Of a stretch of DNA of 39,680 nt, positions 1-13,000 are shown in pieces. Source of the stretch: Plakobranchus ocellatus (Eukaryota > Mollusca > Gastropoda > Plakobranchidae); the NCBI GenBank assembly GCA_019648995.1, contig BLXT01003748.1:794583-834262 (forward strand), given 5' to 3'. How positions within the stretch are numbered: position 1 is the first letter of the stretch; every line of letters begins with the position of its first letter. The position numbers were made by a program, and so were the translations under genes. Below the pieces are notes generated by a model. That model saw only the letters and a program-made list of their open reading frames with translations. It had not been told where the DNA came from and did not search any database.

Positions 1-22
1 CATCCAGGCCCCAAGCCTGCAG
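1..22 (+). other. Possible end of an upstream exon of the TRIM-like gene
   Basis: The first 22 bases end in CAG followed by gtcttg, a fair splice donor. Read in phase 0, which exon 815-1027 needs, they give I-Q-A-P-S-L-Q without a stop. The piece is too short to show homology, so it could be chance. Confidence 0.2.
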
Positions 23-814
23 GTCTTGAAGGCTTGATAAATGGTGATATTATTGGACTAATGGTAGTGAGTAGGAAGATACTTCCTTGCATCTTTTAGA
101 GTCGAAAATTCATTAATTAGCCTCTAATATTACACTTTAATTTTATGGAATGTCTATAGTTCAGTTTGATATTAAGGTGTAATACGGTTTATCCATGCAT
201 ATGTGTTTGTACTGGCATATTCCTGTGAGACTCTCTAAATTCCTGTGAGTAGTGGTGAATATTCCTGTGAGCACAATTTGGGGTTGGCAGGTCTGTTAGC
301 ATCTTGAATGGTTTAAGGAATGGAATGTTTTCTTTAGAATTTTTATCTAATGGAAAATAGATAAATAAAGCAAATCTAACCTTAGCTCCTGCCTCTACTC
401 TATGTTTATCACTTGATTATCTTTCTTTTGCTCTCTGTAAAAGTATTTCTCTTTCTTCTCTCTCTCTGACTTTCACTTCTGTTTCCTGGCCTGACATTGC
501 CCAATAAGCCTGAGCTCATCCTACCATGGATAGGCATGAACAGAAAGTACCTATCTATCTCAGTTTCTTCCTTTGACATAAAATTAATTTATAGTGAGTT
601 TGAAATGACATCATCATCATTTTGTAAAAATTGTAGAACAAAACATTGTGGTTTGAATTGAATGCAAATGCAATCAGAAAGGCTTGAAACAAAGGTTCTT
701 CTGTTTCTCAGCTACTTCCTCTACTTATTGAATTTGTATTGCTGCTTCTCTACCCTTTCATTTGTTCCCTCACTTCAACTATTTTTTTTTCCTTTCTTTA
801 TTTGTCTTTCCTAG

Positions 815-1027
815 ACACACTTCAACAAAGACATCCCTCAATTCAATGATTTAGCCAAGAGAATGGAGAAAATAAAAGGAGCAATGAAAGCTAACACAGA
901 ATTCATTGCAGAACTCGTCAACAACGCCAGTGATATTGACCTTATTGAAAATGCAGACCGAATACGTCATCAGACTGACATCATGTTGCAGCAGAATGCT
1001 GAGGTTGCAGAGACACCAAAGCCCAAG
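815..1027 (+). CDS. TRIM-like gene, coiled-coil exon
   Basis: The acceptor is strong: a long pyrimidine tract ending tttcctag at 814. The exon opens in phase 0 with T-H-F-N-K-D-I-P. It encodes 71 residues rich in E, K, A and N, with heptad-like spacing of hydrophobic residues, as in the coiled coil between B-box and propeller of TRIM proteins. The chosen donor is AAG|gtcagg at 1027/1028, the same gtcagg donor as the third exon. It ends in phase 0, matching the next exon. Without splicing, the frame continues eight more residues (VRDIVLEL) to a TGA at 1052-1054, so a short intron-retaining form is possible. Confidence 0.72.
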
Positions 1028-4000
1028 GTCAGGGACATTGTTCTGGAACTATGAATTCGTTTTCAAAAACATTATGGGGTATTGATGAAAGGGGTTCAAA
1101 TGAAAATTGAGAGAGAAAGAGCGAGGAGAGCTGCTAACCATTAGGGAGAAAACCTAATAAATTACGTTTTTCAAGCTAAAATTGTACAGTCTATGAGACC
1201 AATTTAAGGTCAAAGCTTTTTTTTTTTAATTTAGATTTTGTTTCACTTTCATGAGCCCTGAATTTTTACTGTTGTTTCTTTTTATTTTTGTTGAAGTGTT
1301 TTGTTTTGTAACAAAATGCTTCCAGCGAATACAACTTTGCCTTGATACAAAAACTATTACTCTAAAATTTACATTGCAAAAAGGTGGACCCCAAAATTGC
1401 ATCACATTTTATTTTACTCCTTTTGCAAAAAAAAATCTCCAATTAAACAATAGAAAAGGCCAGTTGAGTATCAGTGACGTATAATTCATGTAAAGTTGCT
1501 ATAAGAAGAAGATCTATGTGAAAAAAATTTGACTTTGTCTCTTTACTTCATTGTGAATGAGCTTAAAGTTTTGATGGGTGAATGATTATTTACAAAGTCC
1601 GCACAGGAGCGAAGCAGTGCAAATTGTTCAAGAGTGAGGCACACGCTCCTCCTGTCGGACCAAGCGTGACATGGTTGGTCTATCACTACTGTGTGTTGTC
1701 TGTGGGGAACAAGAGCAGAATGGTTTTGCATATTTTGTCCAAATGCCAGGAAATGGCCAATGCCCAACCCTCGTAATGTGCTAACAAGTCTCTGAGCGAT
1801 ATCCTGTTGCAGCATAGTTGCCATCACCACTGCGGCAAAAATGAAGCCGGCAGATCTGTGGGAGAACAAACGTGCAGCTTTGATTGTGAATTGTTTAAAG
1901 ATAATCACCAGGAGGCACTGGAAGAAATTGCGTTCTCCGGCGTGGTTATCTTCACTGATTACTAAGCGTTGGTACAGGCTTTGGGCAAATCTGGTGAAAA
2001 AGTGCTGCTAGCGGACCACCTGCAGAATATGGAGGAGGTGAGGAACGTGGTACAGTGGCTAACTTCTTGTGAAGGGATCATCGGCATCAAAGTAGCAAAT
2101 AGACTAGCAAATGAGGGAAGGTCCCAGCCACAGCCGCGAAAACCATCATCTCTGTCCAGCTTATGGATGGTTCTGCAGCAAGGCATTGTGGAACTCTGGA
2201 GTGCCGCACAGTGGTCCAAGAATGATAGATTTCAAGGCGTACAGTTATTTGCAGGAATTGTTTGTTCCCGTCGAGATGGGCTTCCAAGCCCTGAGCTTTA
2301 CTCTTTCGTTGCAAGGTAGGATTGCTATGAGTACTGCAGCAAACTTGTTATGGGTGTTCTTCCAGCAAGCCGTTCAGTAGACAGAAGACCAGGCTCCATC
2401 CCCTACCTTCAAATAAGAGCGGCATCCACCAGCCCAGAAGATAGAGCAACACTAACCATGCCACATGGCTATTTTAACTATATGAGGAGTTTAACTGAAG
2501 GGAGAGAATTAAGGCCCACATGCCACAATTTTAAGTCCAATTTAGGACCATGAAACATTATGGGTAATTCCCAAGTTGTAAGTAGTCTGGGGGGTAATAG
2601 CAAACCAATTACAATGTACCTCATTTTTCTTCTCCCCTCCCCGTACCCTTCTCTCTCTCTCTCTCTCTCTCTTTTACTCTTTCCCCTCTCTCTATCTCCC
2701 TCTCTCTCTCACGCCTATCTCTACCTGCCTATTCCTCCTTTTCATTTTCATTAAAACTTTGAACTGCCATTTATATATGATCCATCTTTATTTTAAGTTT
2801 CAGTTGTTTTTTTTTTTTGGCATCTTTTCTCTGCCCCATACAATCAGTCATTGTATTGGGGTCACTCAATATTATACGTTTTATTCCCTATCCCCCCTGT
2901 ATTCTTAGTTTATTTTTAATGAAGCCAAAACAAAGATGAAATGTTTAGAATGCAGGACTGTGTTTGTTACTTTTTGTTACAATTAATGTGACTTTGTTGT
3001 TGTCTTTTTTGTTTCCATAACGCCTACAAGAAGTTTGTAATTGTATTTTGTGAAACGTAAAGTAAATTCAGTTTGATCAGTTAATAACGAATATAGAAAT
3101 GCTTGATCTAATTATGTAAGAGAGCAATTGCCAAAAGGTGGACCCCAAAAATGTGTCACATTGTTTCCTGCATTTTGAACAAAAAATTCTCCAGTTACAA
3201 AAGGGAAAAGCCCAATTGTGTATCAGTGAAGTAATATTCATGCAGATTTGGATAGCAGGAATAAATCCATGTAAAAAAAAAAATGATATGTGTCTCTTCA
3301 CCTGGTTGTGAATGAGCTTACTTTGTTGATGGGTGACCATTTTTTTTGGCGATTTTGTCATCATAGTTATATTCAAAACTTATTTGGTTAATTTAGACAG
3401 CAAGGATGCATCCAAAACTGATTTTTTAAACATAAAGCAGTACTTCTTATGCCATCACACTTACTATATCAAAATTTATGTATTGATGAGTTCAATTTTT
3501 TCAAATGGGTCTTGTAAAAAATGGTTCGCACATAACAATGATGACAGCCCATGTTTTGGCAAACCCTCAATAGCATTAGTTTGCGGGGTGGCGGGGCTCT
3601 CACCTGAAAAGTCCCTGTAGATCTTAGGGTTAGTTTGCTATCTTTTTCCACAAATGCCAGCAATTTATTATCATATAATGTTTTGTAATTGTCAATTATG
3701 TGCATCTCAAAACAGTTGAAAACCTGTTTCAGTGCTGGACAAGAAAATAATATGAGAACAATTTTATTCTGTTTGAAATCATTTTAGTAAAAGTATATCA
3801 AGTTCTAGGGGCCATTATTCCAGCTTTTACCGGAAAATCCAGGTTTTTTTTACTACTAAAACTGGATTTCCAGTTTTTCACAATTTTTTTTAATGTATTA
3901 TAGAAATTAAATAATATCTCAATAGGGCCCTGACACTTGGCTTCAGGTTTTTGAAAATTTTTAGCTAGCACCCATATAAGGCCGAACATGACTGAATCAT

Positions 4001-7000
4001 ATTGATTCAAATCTTTACTATGGAACCTTTGGAGTTTCGCCTGCACTATGATTTTTGCTAGCAGTCACTCGTTCTATTGAATTTCATGCTCGTTGGCTTT
4101 GTCCTAGCCAGCTTCTGTAGAGTTGTAATTTTAGGCTCTCTCAGCAGCTGCCTTGCAATGACACTTCCATCACAAACCACATTGATACACATCTAATAAA
4201 TAACTTTCTTGACCCAAAACATTAGACCAAATGATCTACCTTGAATTTCCCTGTAGAAGAACCAAAATCAGTAAGGTGCTCACTATATATCTGCACAGGT
4301 CAAGGAAGGAGAAAATAGCAAATGACATCAAAATGTCTGCTAATTAGCACTATGAAATATTTTTAAACTCTAATGCAAGAAGTAATACAAGTGTGTCAGT
4401 ATGAAATATTTTTAAACTCTAATGCAAGAAGTAATACAAGTGTGTCAGTGCTTGAATAACATGAAATAAAAGATATGCACATTTCAACAAGTACCCCTGT
4501 TATAATTTTTAAATTCAAACCCTTCTATTGTTTTTTTCATTATCGATTTACCCTAGAATGGCAATATTTCAATGCATTATCTTTTTTTTTTTCTTTTTGT
4601 TGTTCCCAATTTTAAGTGTGAAATAAAAAGGTGAGATGCTTGCATTTTTTTTTTTATTGTCAAATTCGATCATGGCAACAAAGGCTTTCCAGCATTAGCA
4701 ATGATTTGGGGAAAATGAAGAAACATAGGTATTAGTGGATTCTGCATTACTACTTCATCACCAAAAGAAGGTTTTGTGACTTTGTAAATTGATAGAGATT
4801 ACTTAGAGAGAATTTCTAAGAAGTAAAGCCTTTGCATCTGTATGAAGACACCATGTATCCTTTATCCTATACTTACCCCAAAATTGGTCTTTACTCTTCT
4901 TTGCAGATGTTGGTCAAAATGGATGATCTGTCTGTGAAAAATTTTGTGGAGTTAGTATCTTTGCTCGGTGCAGAGGTAGGCAGCACACAAGTCAAAGGCA
5001 TACTAGTCAAGAAGATGACCACGAAGATGTCTGGGGACAAGGCAATACCAGACATTAGAGACATTGTGGTCATGGACTCTGGAGCACTCCTAGCAATAGA
5101 TAATAAAAACAGGTGGGAGTATTATTCATTCGTCTAAAGTGACAAATGGTTCATGGGTTGGTCTTGGAAAGGAAACCAAAATCAAAAGAAAGAGAGTCTC
5201 CCTATAAGTATTGAAAGAAACTTAGGGGTCATAAAACAAAATAAAAAAAAAGAATATCAGAGAGTGAATTCATGTTGTAATGAGGTAAACGTTGCGTCAT
5301 TCTCATGTCACTTTAAAATAAATGAAAAAGTGTTGTTTGCTTCCTTTCTGATTCTCTGTTAGCAAACAGATTGAAATCGGCATGTTAAAGAGGAGATCAT
5401 GAAAGCTTGCAAATGCTTTGTCAGTCATGCCCTAGGAACCTAAATTTTTTGGGTCATTTAAGACTTGAGTAAATGTATTGTTCCGAGTCATAATTTAATC
5501 TGTTAGGGCCTTTTACTCTCATTAGACCATAACTTAAACTTAAACTTAAAATGAAGATTTTAGAACTTTTGATCCAGAAATCAAGGGTTTATCAAAATCA
5601 TTCCTCATTACATATGCATGTCTCTAACTTTAAAGGATGACAAGACTCTTTTTTTTCTGAGACCTTTGCTTTACTTTTAGTCTCCATTTTATACCAGTTT
5701 ATGCGCTGCATAATGAGAAGAATTCTCTTCAGTCTTTATTCACCTCCTCTCCTCTTACCGTTCATTTAGTTGTGTGAAAGGCATTATCTTCAAGGGTGAC
5801 CAGTTCAGCGTTCAGCGCTTGGCTCTCAAATCTCAGCCCTGGGGTGGTGCAAAACTTCAGGACAACATGATTGCTGTGACAGGTCTGAAGGTGTTCTACA
5901 TCATCAGTCTTACTGAAGAGCTGACTCTACATAATACAGTACACACCAGAAAGGACTACTGGGGTATTTGTGCTCTCAGCCCTATCAATCTTGCCTGCAG
6001 GTCAGGAGGACATTGATTAGTCATTTTCTTTGATGTGTAGATGTAACCAAGATAATCACTTATGTATAGTTTGAACATCATCTCCTTTTCAATGGAAGCC
6101 CATTTGAGCCACTTAGCAACAAAAGACGCCTGTGTTTATATTTTCATATTTCATAATATTTGATTAGCAGATGTTATTTCAAAGCATTAGTGATTAGAAT
6201 GTTTTGTTACAATAATCATTATATCAATAATCAAACGATGACTGTTACAATGGCATTGTAGCATTTAGACCTTCATTTTCAGGGAATCAAAATCATTGCT
6301 TTTTTTTTCTCTTTTTTTTTTTTTTTAGCCAAATACAGCTATTGTTTTGAAATGTACTTTCTTATATGCTATGTTTTCCTTAATAGTATGTCCTCTATTA
6401 AACTATGCATAGATAGATAAATCAAATTCTCCACCACTCCCTAAAATAAACAAACAAAATCTGCACATTTAAGTGGATCTTGCTGACACAGCAACTGACA
6501 AATACACCCTGAAATATACATGGGCTAATCTGTTGAGGATTTAGGGGTAAAGTGAAAAAGCCTGAGAGTAATTACGCTCTATGCTCAAAATAGAACAAAT
6601 CTGTTTGATACGAATGTCTATATATTGTTTATATATTAGTTACATATGAGTGTGGTTGATTTTTGGCCAAAGTGGATGGTAATGACAATGCAACTTTTGA
6701 AAATAATGTCTCTAGCTGCAAGTATCCTCCGTGTGTTGATATTGTGGATATTACTGGACGCCGTTTAAGAACCATTGATCAGGACCAATATGGAAACCAG
6801 CTGTTTGAGATGCCTGGTTACCTTGGAAATTTGGGTGGACGCATAGTGGTCTCTGATCGTTGCAAGAAAGCACTCATCTGTGTCGACCAACTGGGACAAG
6901 TGGTCTTCACATATACAGGAGAGGTATGGACTTATTGGAAGGGAAATGGCTACATGGGGAAGAACCAGCATTTGTATCAGAGATGAAGTGAAAATCAGAG

Positions 7001-10000
7001 AAAAAAAAAGTAGGGTGGGGAATAACTGAGACATAATTGAAATTATATAACACCTAAAGGACTGTTGACAAGAATATTCTTGAAAAAAAAAACATCATAA
7101 AAGATGGGCGACAAGTATACTCGCAAAAAGTACCCAGCCATAAAGGACCAGTGACAAGTATTCTTGCAACAGCTAGTCCACTACTTTATTCCAATCCAAA
7201 ATATTCTTAGTCTAGACCTTATTTTTCTATTTCCGGCCTGGTGGAAACAAAACACTTTCATTATCAATTTGCAGGCATGGGTATACAGACAAAGGATTTC
7301 CATTATAGGCTTATCCCTATTGGTGTCAAAGGCGTAAGTTCTAAAAATGGGTGCTGCGACACCAGTCCTGTAGGTTGAACAGGGGGGGTTGCAGCCCTGG
7401 TCTGGAAGGGGTAACTCTTGGTGGCAAAACCAGTCCTTTAGGTGTTAATGTAAGGATATTACAATTTTACTCTGTATAAGGTTTGGGGTAAAAAAAGAAG
7501 ATCAATAAGTCTGATACCCGCCTAAGCATAGGATCTTAACAAAAGTCACATGCCCTTTACAGGGATATTTTGTCAATCGAAAGGACTATCTTGCACACCT
7601 ATTTGTGGATTTATAAACAGTTATTAAAATTGGTCAGATGTTGTCGTACAGATTTCTAAAGACATTCTCATATTATTCCATGTTGCTATTTGATGTTTTG
7701 AGGTTTTACATGTGTCTGTATTTGTAAAGGAGAAAGGGGGGGGGGGGGGGGGGGAAAGAGAGAGGCAGTGACAGAGAGGAAAAAATTATAAAATATAGAG
7801 GGTACACTTGAACTTTTGTTAGAATATGAATAAGATGGGCTGAAAGAATTTAGAGGAGATATTAAACCAGGAGAAATGTTTATTAAACTTAAGTATCAAG
7901 TGTCTTACATTTTCCTGTAATATTTTTAATATAATACTAGGAAGCAAATTTTATTTTCAGCTGCTAAAAAAAAAATTTAGAATTAGAATCTACACATACC
8001 ATTAGCAAAGGATTAGGCTAGAAGCAGAAAGTTTCTCCATGCACACAACTAGACATGCTGAGCTCAAGGGTATGCAGTTTTGATTTTAATAAATTCTCTC
8101 ACTAGAAACCAATCTTTATTGTTTAAAGGCATAATAAATATTTGCACAATTTAATAAAGTCAAGGTCAATTTAAAAATGCTGAATTGAAGAGATGTTTTT
8201 GTAATTTCATCTAAGAAACCATTTCTTTTACTAGCTTTTATCCCATTGTCCTTGTTTATTATAAAGCCTATATCCTTTGTTTGTTCAGAGAAAATAGTAA
8301 AGGGCGTCGTTTGGCTGATTGTGCAAATTTATTTTTCAACTTGAAACGGCCAAACTGGAAAAGGGTCACAGTTCCTAAAACTCCAGGCGTCTGAACCAGG
8401 ATTCTTGAAAATCACTGCCATAGCCTTGGTATTAAATGCCCTTTTTTCTTCGCATTGGCCCCTCTTTGACACCAACAAAAACCTTGTAAATTATTCTGGT
8501 TTGGCTGTTCTACCCATTTAAAACCCCGATAAATTTTATCATACACAAATAAACAAAATTTATAACAATTATGAACCAATTTCATGTGAACTATTTTTCT
8601 CCCTAGAGTGCGGAACAAAAAAATGTCTGTTCAAGAAACCGCTATGCATCAGTTGTTTGATCTCTAGATTAAATCTCTAGCTCACCTAACTTTGCTACTG
8701 CGATACAAATCTGTCGATTAAGACAAATATTTATATTGATTTTTACTTTTTTGTATAAAATGAAGGTTTGAAAACAGAATAGCTTTTCAGATCTATCCAT
8801 TATCAAATATTCCTGACGAGACTAAACCAAACCAGACATGAAGGATCAATGACCATAATCCCAAGGTGCCACAGGGTGAATTATAGATGTTTTAAAAATA
8901 TATATGGTTTATCATATGATACAACTTTCATGTATGCAATTCAACAAAAACACATGATTTAAAAAAGAAAAAAAGAAAAGAAAAGGGAATGAAATAAAAG
9001 GAAATATCAGAAATTGAAAAACTAATTTCTTGAGATTTCAATTCAGCCAAAAGTGGGTAAGCACAAAAAAAGATAATCGGTCTTAAAAGGTGGAGGGGAT
9101 GGGGGTCAACCTCTTTTGCTCGTAACCACTGTAAATCATGTTATAGGATTGATCTTTAAGAAATTTTTTAAAATAGCAATTATTGGCCTATTGAAATTTT
9201 TAAAAATTCAAAGTGTATTGAAAAATATGTCTTTATTTTCATTTGAAGTTTAGAAACGTTGAGGACAAAAAAACAAAAACACACTTCTGAGAGTTTTTCT
9301 GTGAAAATCTAAACCTCAGCATTGTTGATGGCCAGTTTGGAGTGCCCACTATCACTATAGACATTGTTCATGGTTAAAATTAATTGCTTGCAAAAATGCA
9401 TTTATGTCAATGGTCTTGGTCGCAAACTGGCCAACTCCGAAGTTTCCAAAAGTTCCATTACACAGTCATCTTATACAAAAAGGGATTCCCCTTCACATGT
9501 ATATATAACTGCATAACAACTACTACTATCTATTAGAATTCAGTCTGTTGATCATGTGATCAAAGTGCCTACATGTTTCGAGCTTCTTTTTTATGTACCA
9601 AAAGGGCCAAGTCTCAAATCAAGGTTTGCGTTTTGTCAGGGTAAAATGTTTGGCGCTACAGCACCAGGTAAGTAACTTTTGACAATATTTGTGTAACAAA
9701 TAAAGAGAAAAATGTATATTCTTTATTTTAGACATATTTTGGTAAATTTTGGGTTGCGATTTCTATGGTTTTAAGAAATATGTTTGTAAAACCATGAGTT
9801 AGCCGTTTGTATCTCTGAAAACAGCATGGGAGTGCCAGCATGCCATTGAGTCAGAGTTGGTTGTATTGTGCCTCCAGTTGGCCGGGCCTAATTTTAAACA
9901 AGAGTTGATTGTGTTGCACTCCATTGTTGTTTCTATCACCTTACTACTGTAGTAAAGCTTTTGCATAGATATAGCTTTATGGTGTATCCTCAGGGTTAAA

Positions 10001-13000
10001 CTTCGACTACAATATTGGCGAAAAGTGAAATCCCATTTCAACCATTTAGTTTGTTGATGCTTCAGTTTTATGCCATATCTGGCTAAATATTTGAAGCACT
10101 TTATCATAACATCATTATGATAGCATTGAAAGTAGATCAAAGATTCCAGTATAGCTTACACTCACTTAGCCTTCAATAGCAAGCTTTTTTTTTTTATTTT
10201 TCAGAGTGAAACTGAAGTCAATATCCAGTTCATATCATTACAAAAAAGTTCAGGGCATTGCTTGTTAGAGAAAACATTGAGTTTGGGACAGGTAAGCGTT
10301 TGAGAGAATGAAAGAAAGAGAGAGAAAGACAGATAGACAGACAGAAAAAGAGAATGAAGAGTCTGAGACAGAAAGACGTGTATACATGAACATGCATATT
10401 CATAGTAGTATGTAAATTGCAGGATTCATTTAGAGTTGTACTTAGAGTGTGTGTGTGCGTAAAAGAGAGAGAGAGAAAGAAAGTTTGGTTTGGTTTGGTT
10501 TTTATGTAAAGCCAGTCAACAGCAAAGAGATATCAGGCTTTCCAGTGCCTAGGAGAAAGAGAAGAGAGAAGAGGGAGAGAGAAATATGGGTCGAAGAGAA
10601 AGACAGAGATAGGTGAGGGGGAAGAGAAAAGGCGAGAGAATGTGTGTGGAGAGAGTTTAGGACAGAAAGACATGGAAAAAAAAAATGAACATGCAAATGC
10701 AGAGTTGTACATGAGGTATAAGATTCTTGTAAGTGGTACGGAGAGCATGTTTTTGAGAGAGAGAGGGAGAGAGAAATAGTGGGAAGAGGGAGAGATAGAA
10801 ATTAATCGACAAGAAAAATAAGAGAGAGAGAGACTGAGATAGAGATGGGAGGATTGCATTGCATAGAATTATATACTTTTATTTTTTATGTTTTATTCTT
10901 TTGCACAGAACTTGAGACATGAATCCATTGAGCAGAGGAAAAAGAAATGCTTGAAATGAGTTTATCTTCACAAATGCAGAAAACATCCACTGAAGCCAAG
11001 AAACCAAAGAGATGCGGTTCACCTGCAAGGTTTGAGACACATGAAGAAATGCCAAGAATTTTGAACATTTCAGTGGCTCAATTGATCGATCTGAATTTTA
11101 CTGAGTTGCTACCAGTTAGTTCAATATCAAAAGTGGCTAATTATACAGTGGAACTTGGCTACAACGGGACCCACAAGGGCGTGGTGCACAGTCCCGTTAT
11201 AAGCAAGGCCCGTTGTGAAAATAAAAGGAAGATAATCCTTGAAAACGGCACCTTACTAAAATTANNNNNNNNNNNNNNNNNNNNNNNNNNNNNNNNNNNN
11301 NNNNNNNNNNNNNNNNNNNNNNNNNNNNNNNNNNNNNNNNNNNNNNNNNNNNNNNNNNNNNNNNNNNNNNNNNNNNNNNNNNNNNNNNNNNNNNNNNNNN
11401 NNNNNNNNNNNNNNNNNNNNNNNNNNNNNNNNNNNNNNNNNNNNNNNNNNNNNNNNNNNNNNNNNNNNNNNNNNNNNNNNNNNNNNNNNNNNNNNNNNNN
11501 NNNNNNNNNNNNNNNNNNNNNNNNNNNNNNNNNNNNNNNNNNNNNNNNNNNNNNNNNNNNNNNNNNNNNNNNNNNNNNNNNNNNNNNNNNNNNNNNNNNN
11601 NNNNNNNNNNNNNNNNNNNNNNNNNNNNNNNNNNNNNNNNNNNNNNNNNNNNNNNNNNNNNNNNNNNNNNNNNNNNNNNNNNNNNNNNNNNNNNNNNNNN
11701 NNNNNNNNNNNNNNNNNNNNNNNNNNNNNNNNNNNNNNNNNNNNNNNNNNNNNNNNNNNNNNNNNNNNNNNNNNNNNNNNNNNNNNNNNNNNNNNNNNNN
11801 NNNNNNNNNNNNNNNNNNNNNNNNNNNNNNNNNNNNNNNNNNNNNNNNNNNNNNNNNNNNNNNNNNNNNNNNNNNNNNNNNNNNNNNNNNNNNNNNNNNN
11901 NNNNNNNNNNNNNNNNNNNNNNNNNNNNNNNNNGAGAGATAAGAGGCAATTTCGCAAAACACTGGACCTAGATCGATGCTTTCTTTGTTCATTGAGTCAA
12001 TGAGTGACAACCACAACAATGTAAATGTAAGCCTAATTGAAATCTATCTAGGCATTGAACAAAATAGACGCACCCCGAGGGCTTGAAAAGTTGAATGCGC
12101 CCAGTTTTTTCCTCATCAGCCCCACCCTCAGTCTCTTAAACTACCAATCACACAGTCTGACAGTCACAGTCACACACGCCTCTTGCTAGCCTGCGGCTGA
12201 CGGACCATTCACCACTCAGTCCCATGCCGTTGCCAATCCAAGTCGCCGGCGTTGCATCATTCTCTTTCACCCCCCGATGCGCAAGGTGTTCATTGGCTAA
12301 TATTTTGAATGAAAGTACCGAAACAGACCATGGCTTTATCTCCTTTGTATCAATACCGATGTTAATTAAGATTCATTGCGGAGCTATAGTCCGTTTCACG
12401 AATCTTGTAGGCCTAGGCTTAGGCCTTTGTACGAAGCTGGGTCCCGCTGTAGGCAAGCTTATCATGTAGTAGATGCCGTTCTAGCGAAAATAAAATATAA
12501 AGGATATATAAGGGAAAATAACGGGCTTGTGTCAAGGTCCCGTTGCATGCAAGTTCCCGTTGTAGGTGAGCTCTACTGTATTATGCATCAATGCCCTGTC
12601 AACAGAACCATCCAAGCTGGGATGGACAGCAATGGGACTGTACATGTAGGTGAGGTAGTGGGAAAGATGGGACGGATACAAATGTTGAGACTTTTGGAAA
12701 TGTACAAGAGACTGCTATAGAAAGACAAGACTTGCTTTCAGACTGCAGAGATGAGACTGAAGACAGACAACAGGTTGACTATCAACAAATAGAAATAGAA
12801 GAAACTACAGCAGAAGAACCATCGGTGCAAGATAGCAAACAGGAGACTGGAAACAGAAAACAAGTGTTGGTTTCCGACATAAGAGAAGCCTCTGTGTGTG
12901 AGGCAAACGGGAGACCCAAAATGTGCATGACTGTTTTTAAGAGCAAATTGAAAGCCAAAAGCATTGCCATATTCAAACCCCGAAAGGATCAATGTAATGT

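Larger units (their letters stand above)
1028..4906 (+). other. Intron 1 of the TRIM-like gene
   Basis: Besides the listed repeats and the RNase H fragment it is AT-rich noncoding sequence. A short imperfect hairpin lies near 3828-3876 (ggaaaatccagg paired with actggatttcca). I see no further exon. Confidence 0.7.

Noticed and set aside
1582-1780. Zinc-finger-like tail of a LINE (C..C..H...C pattern in [19 protein letters not shown])
   Set aside because: It would precede the RNase H fragment instead of following it, and the match is weak.
3828-3876. Imperfect hairpin around tttttttttactacta
   Set aside because: Arms are short with mismatches; ordinary for AT-rich introns.
6660-6715. Acceptor at 6672 with exon 4 beginning at 6673
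   Set aside because: It breaks phase with exon 3 and has a poor pyrimidine tract. The acceptor at 6715 restores the frame exactly.
10502-10859. Serine/leucine-rich - strand open frames
   Set aside because: They are translations of the GA-rich tract.
10947-12019. Long open frames across 11265-11933 on both strands
   Set aside because: They are runs of N; only the flanking real bases carry information.
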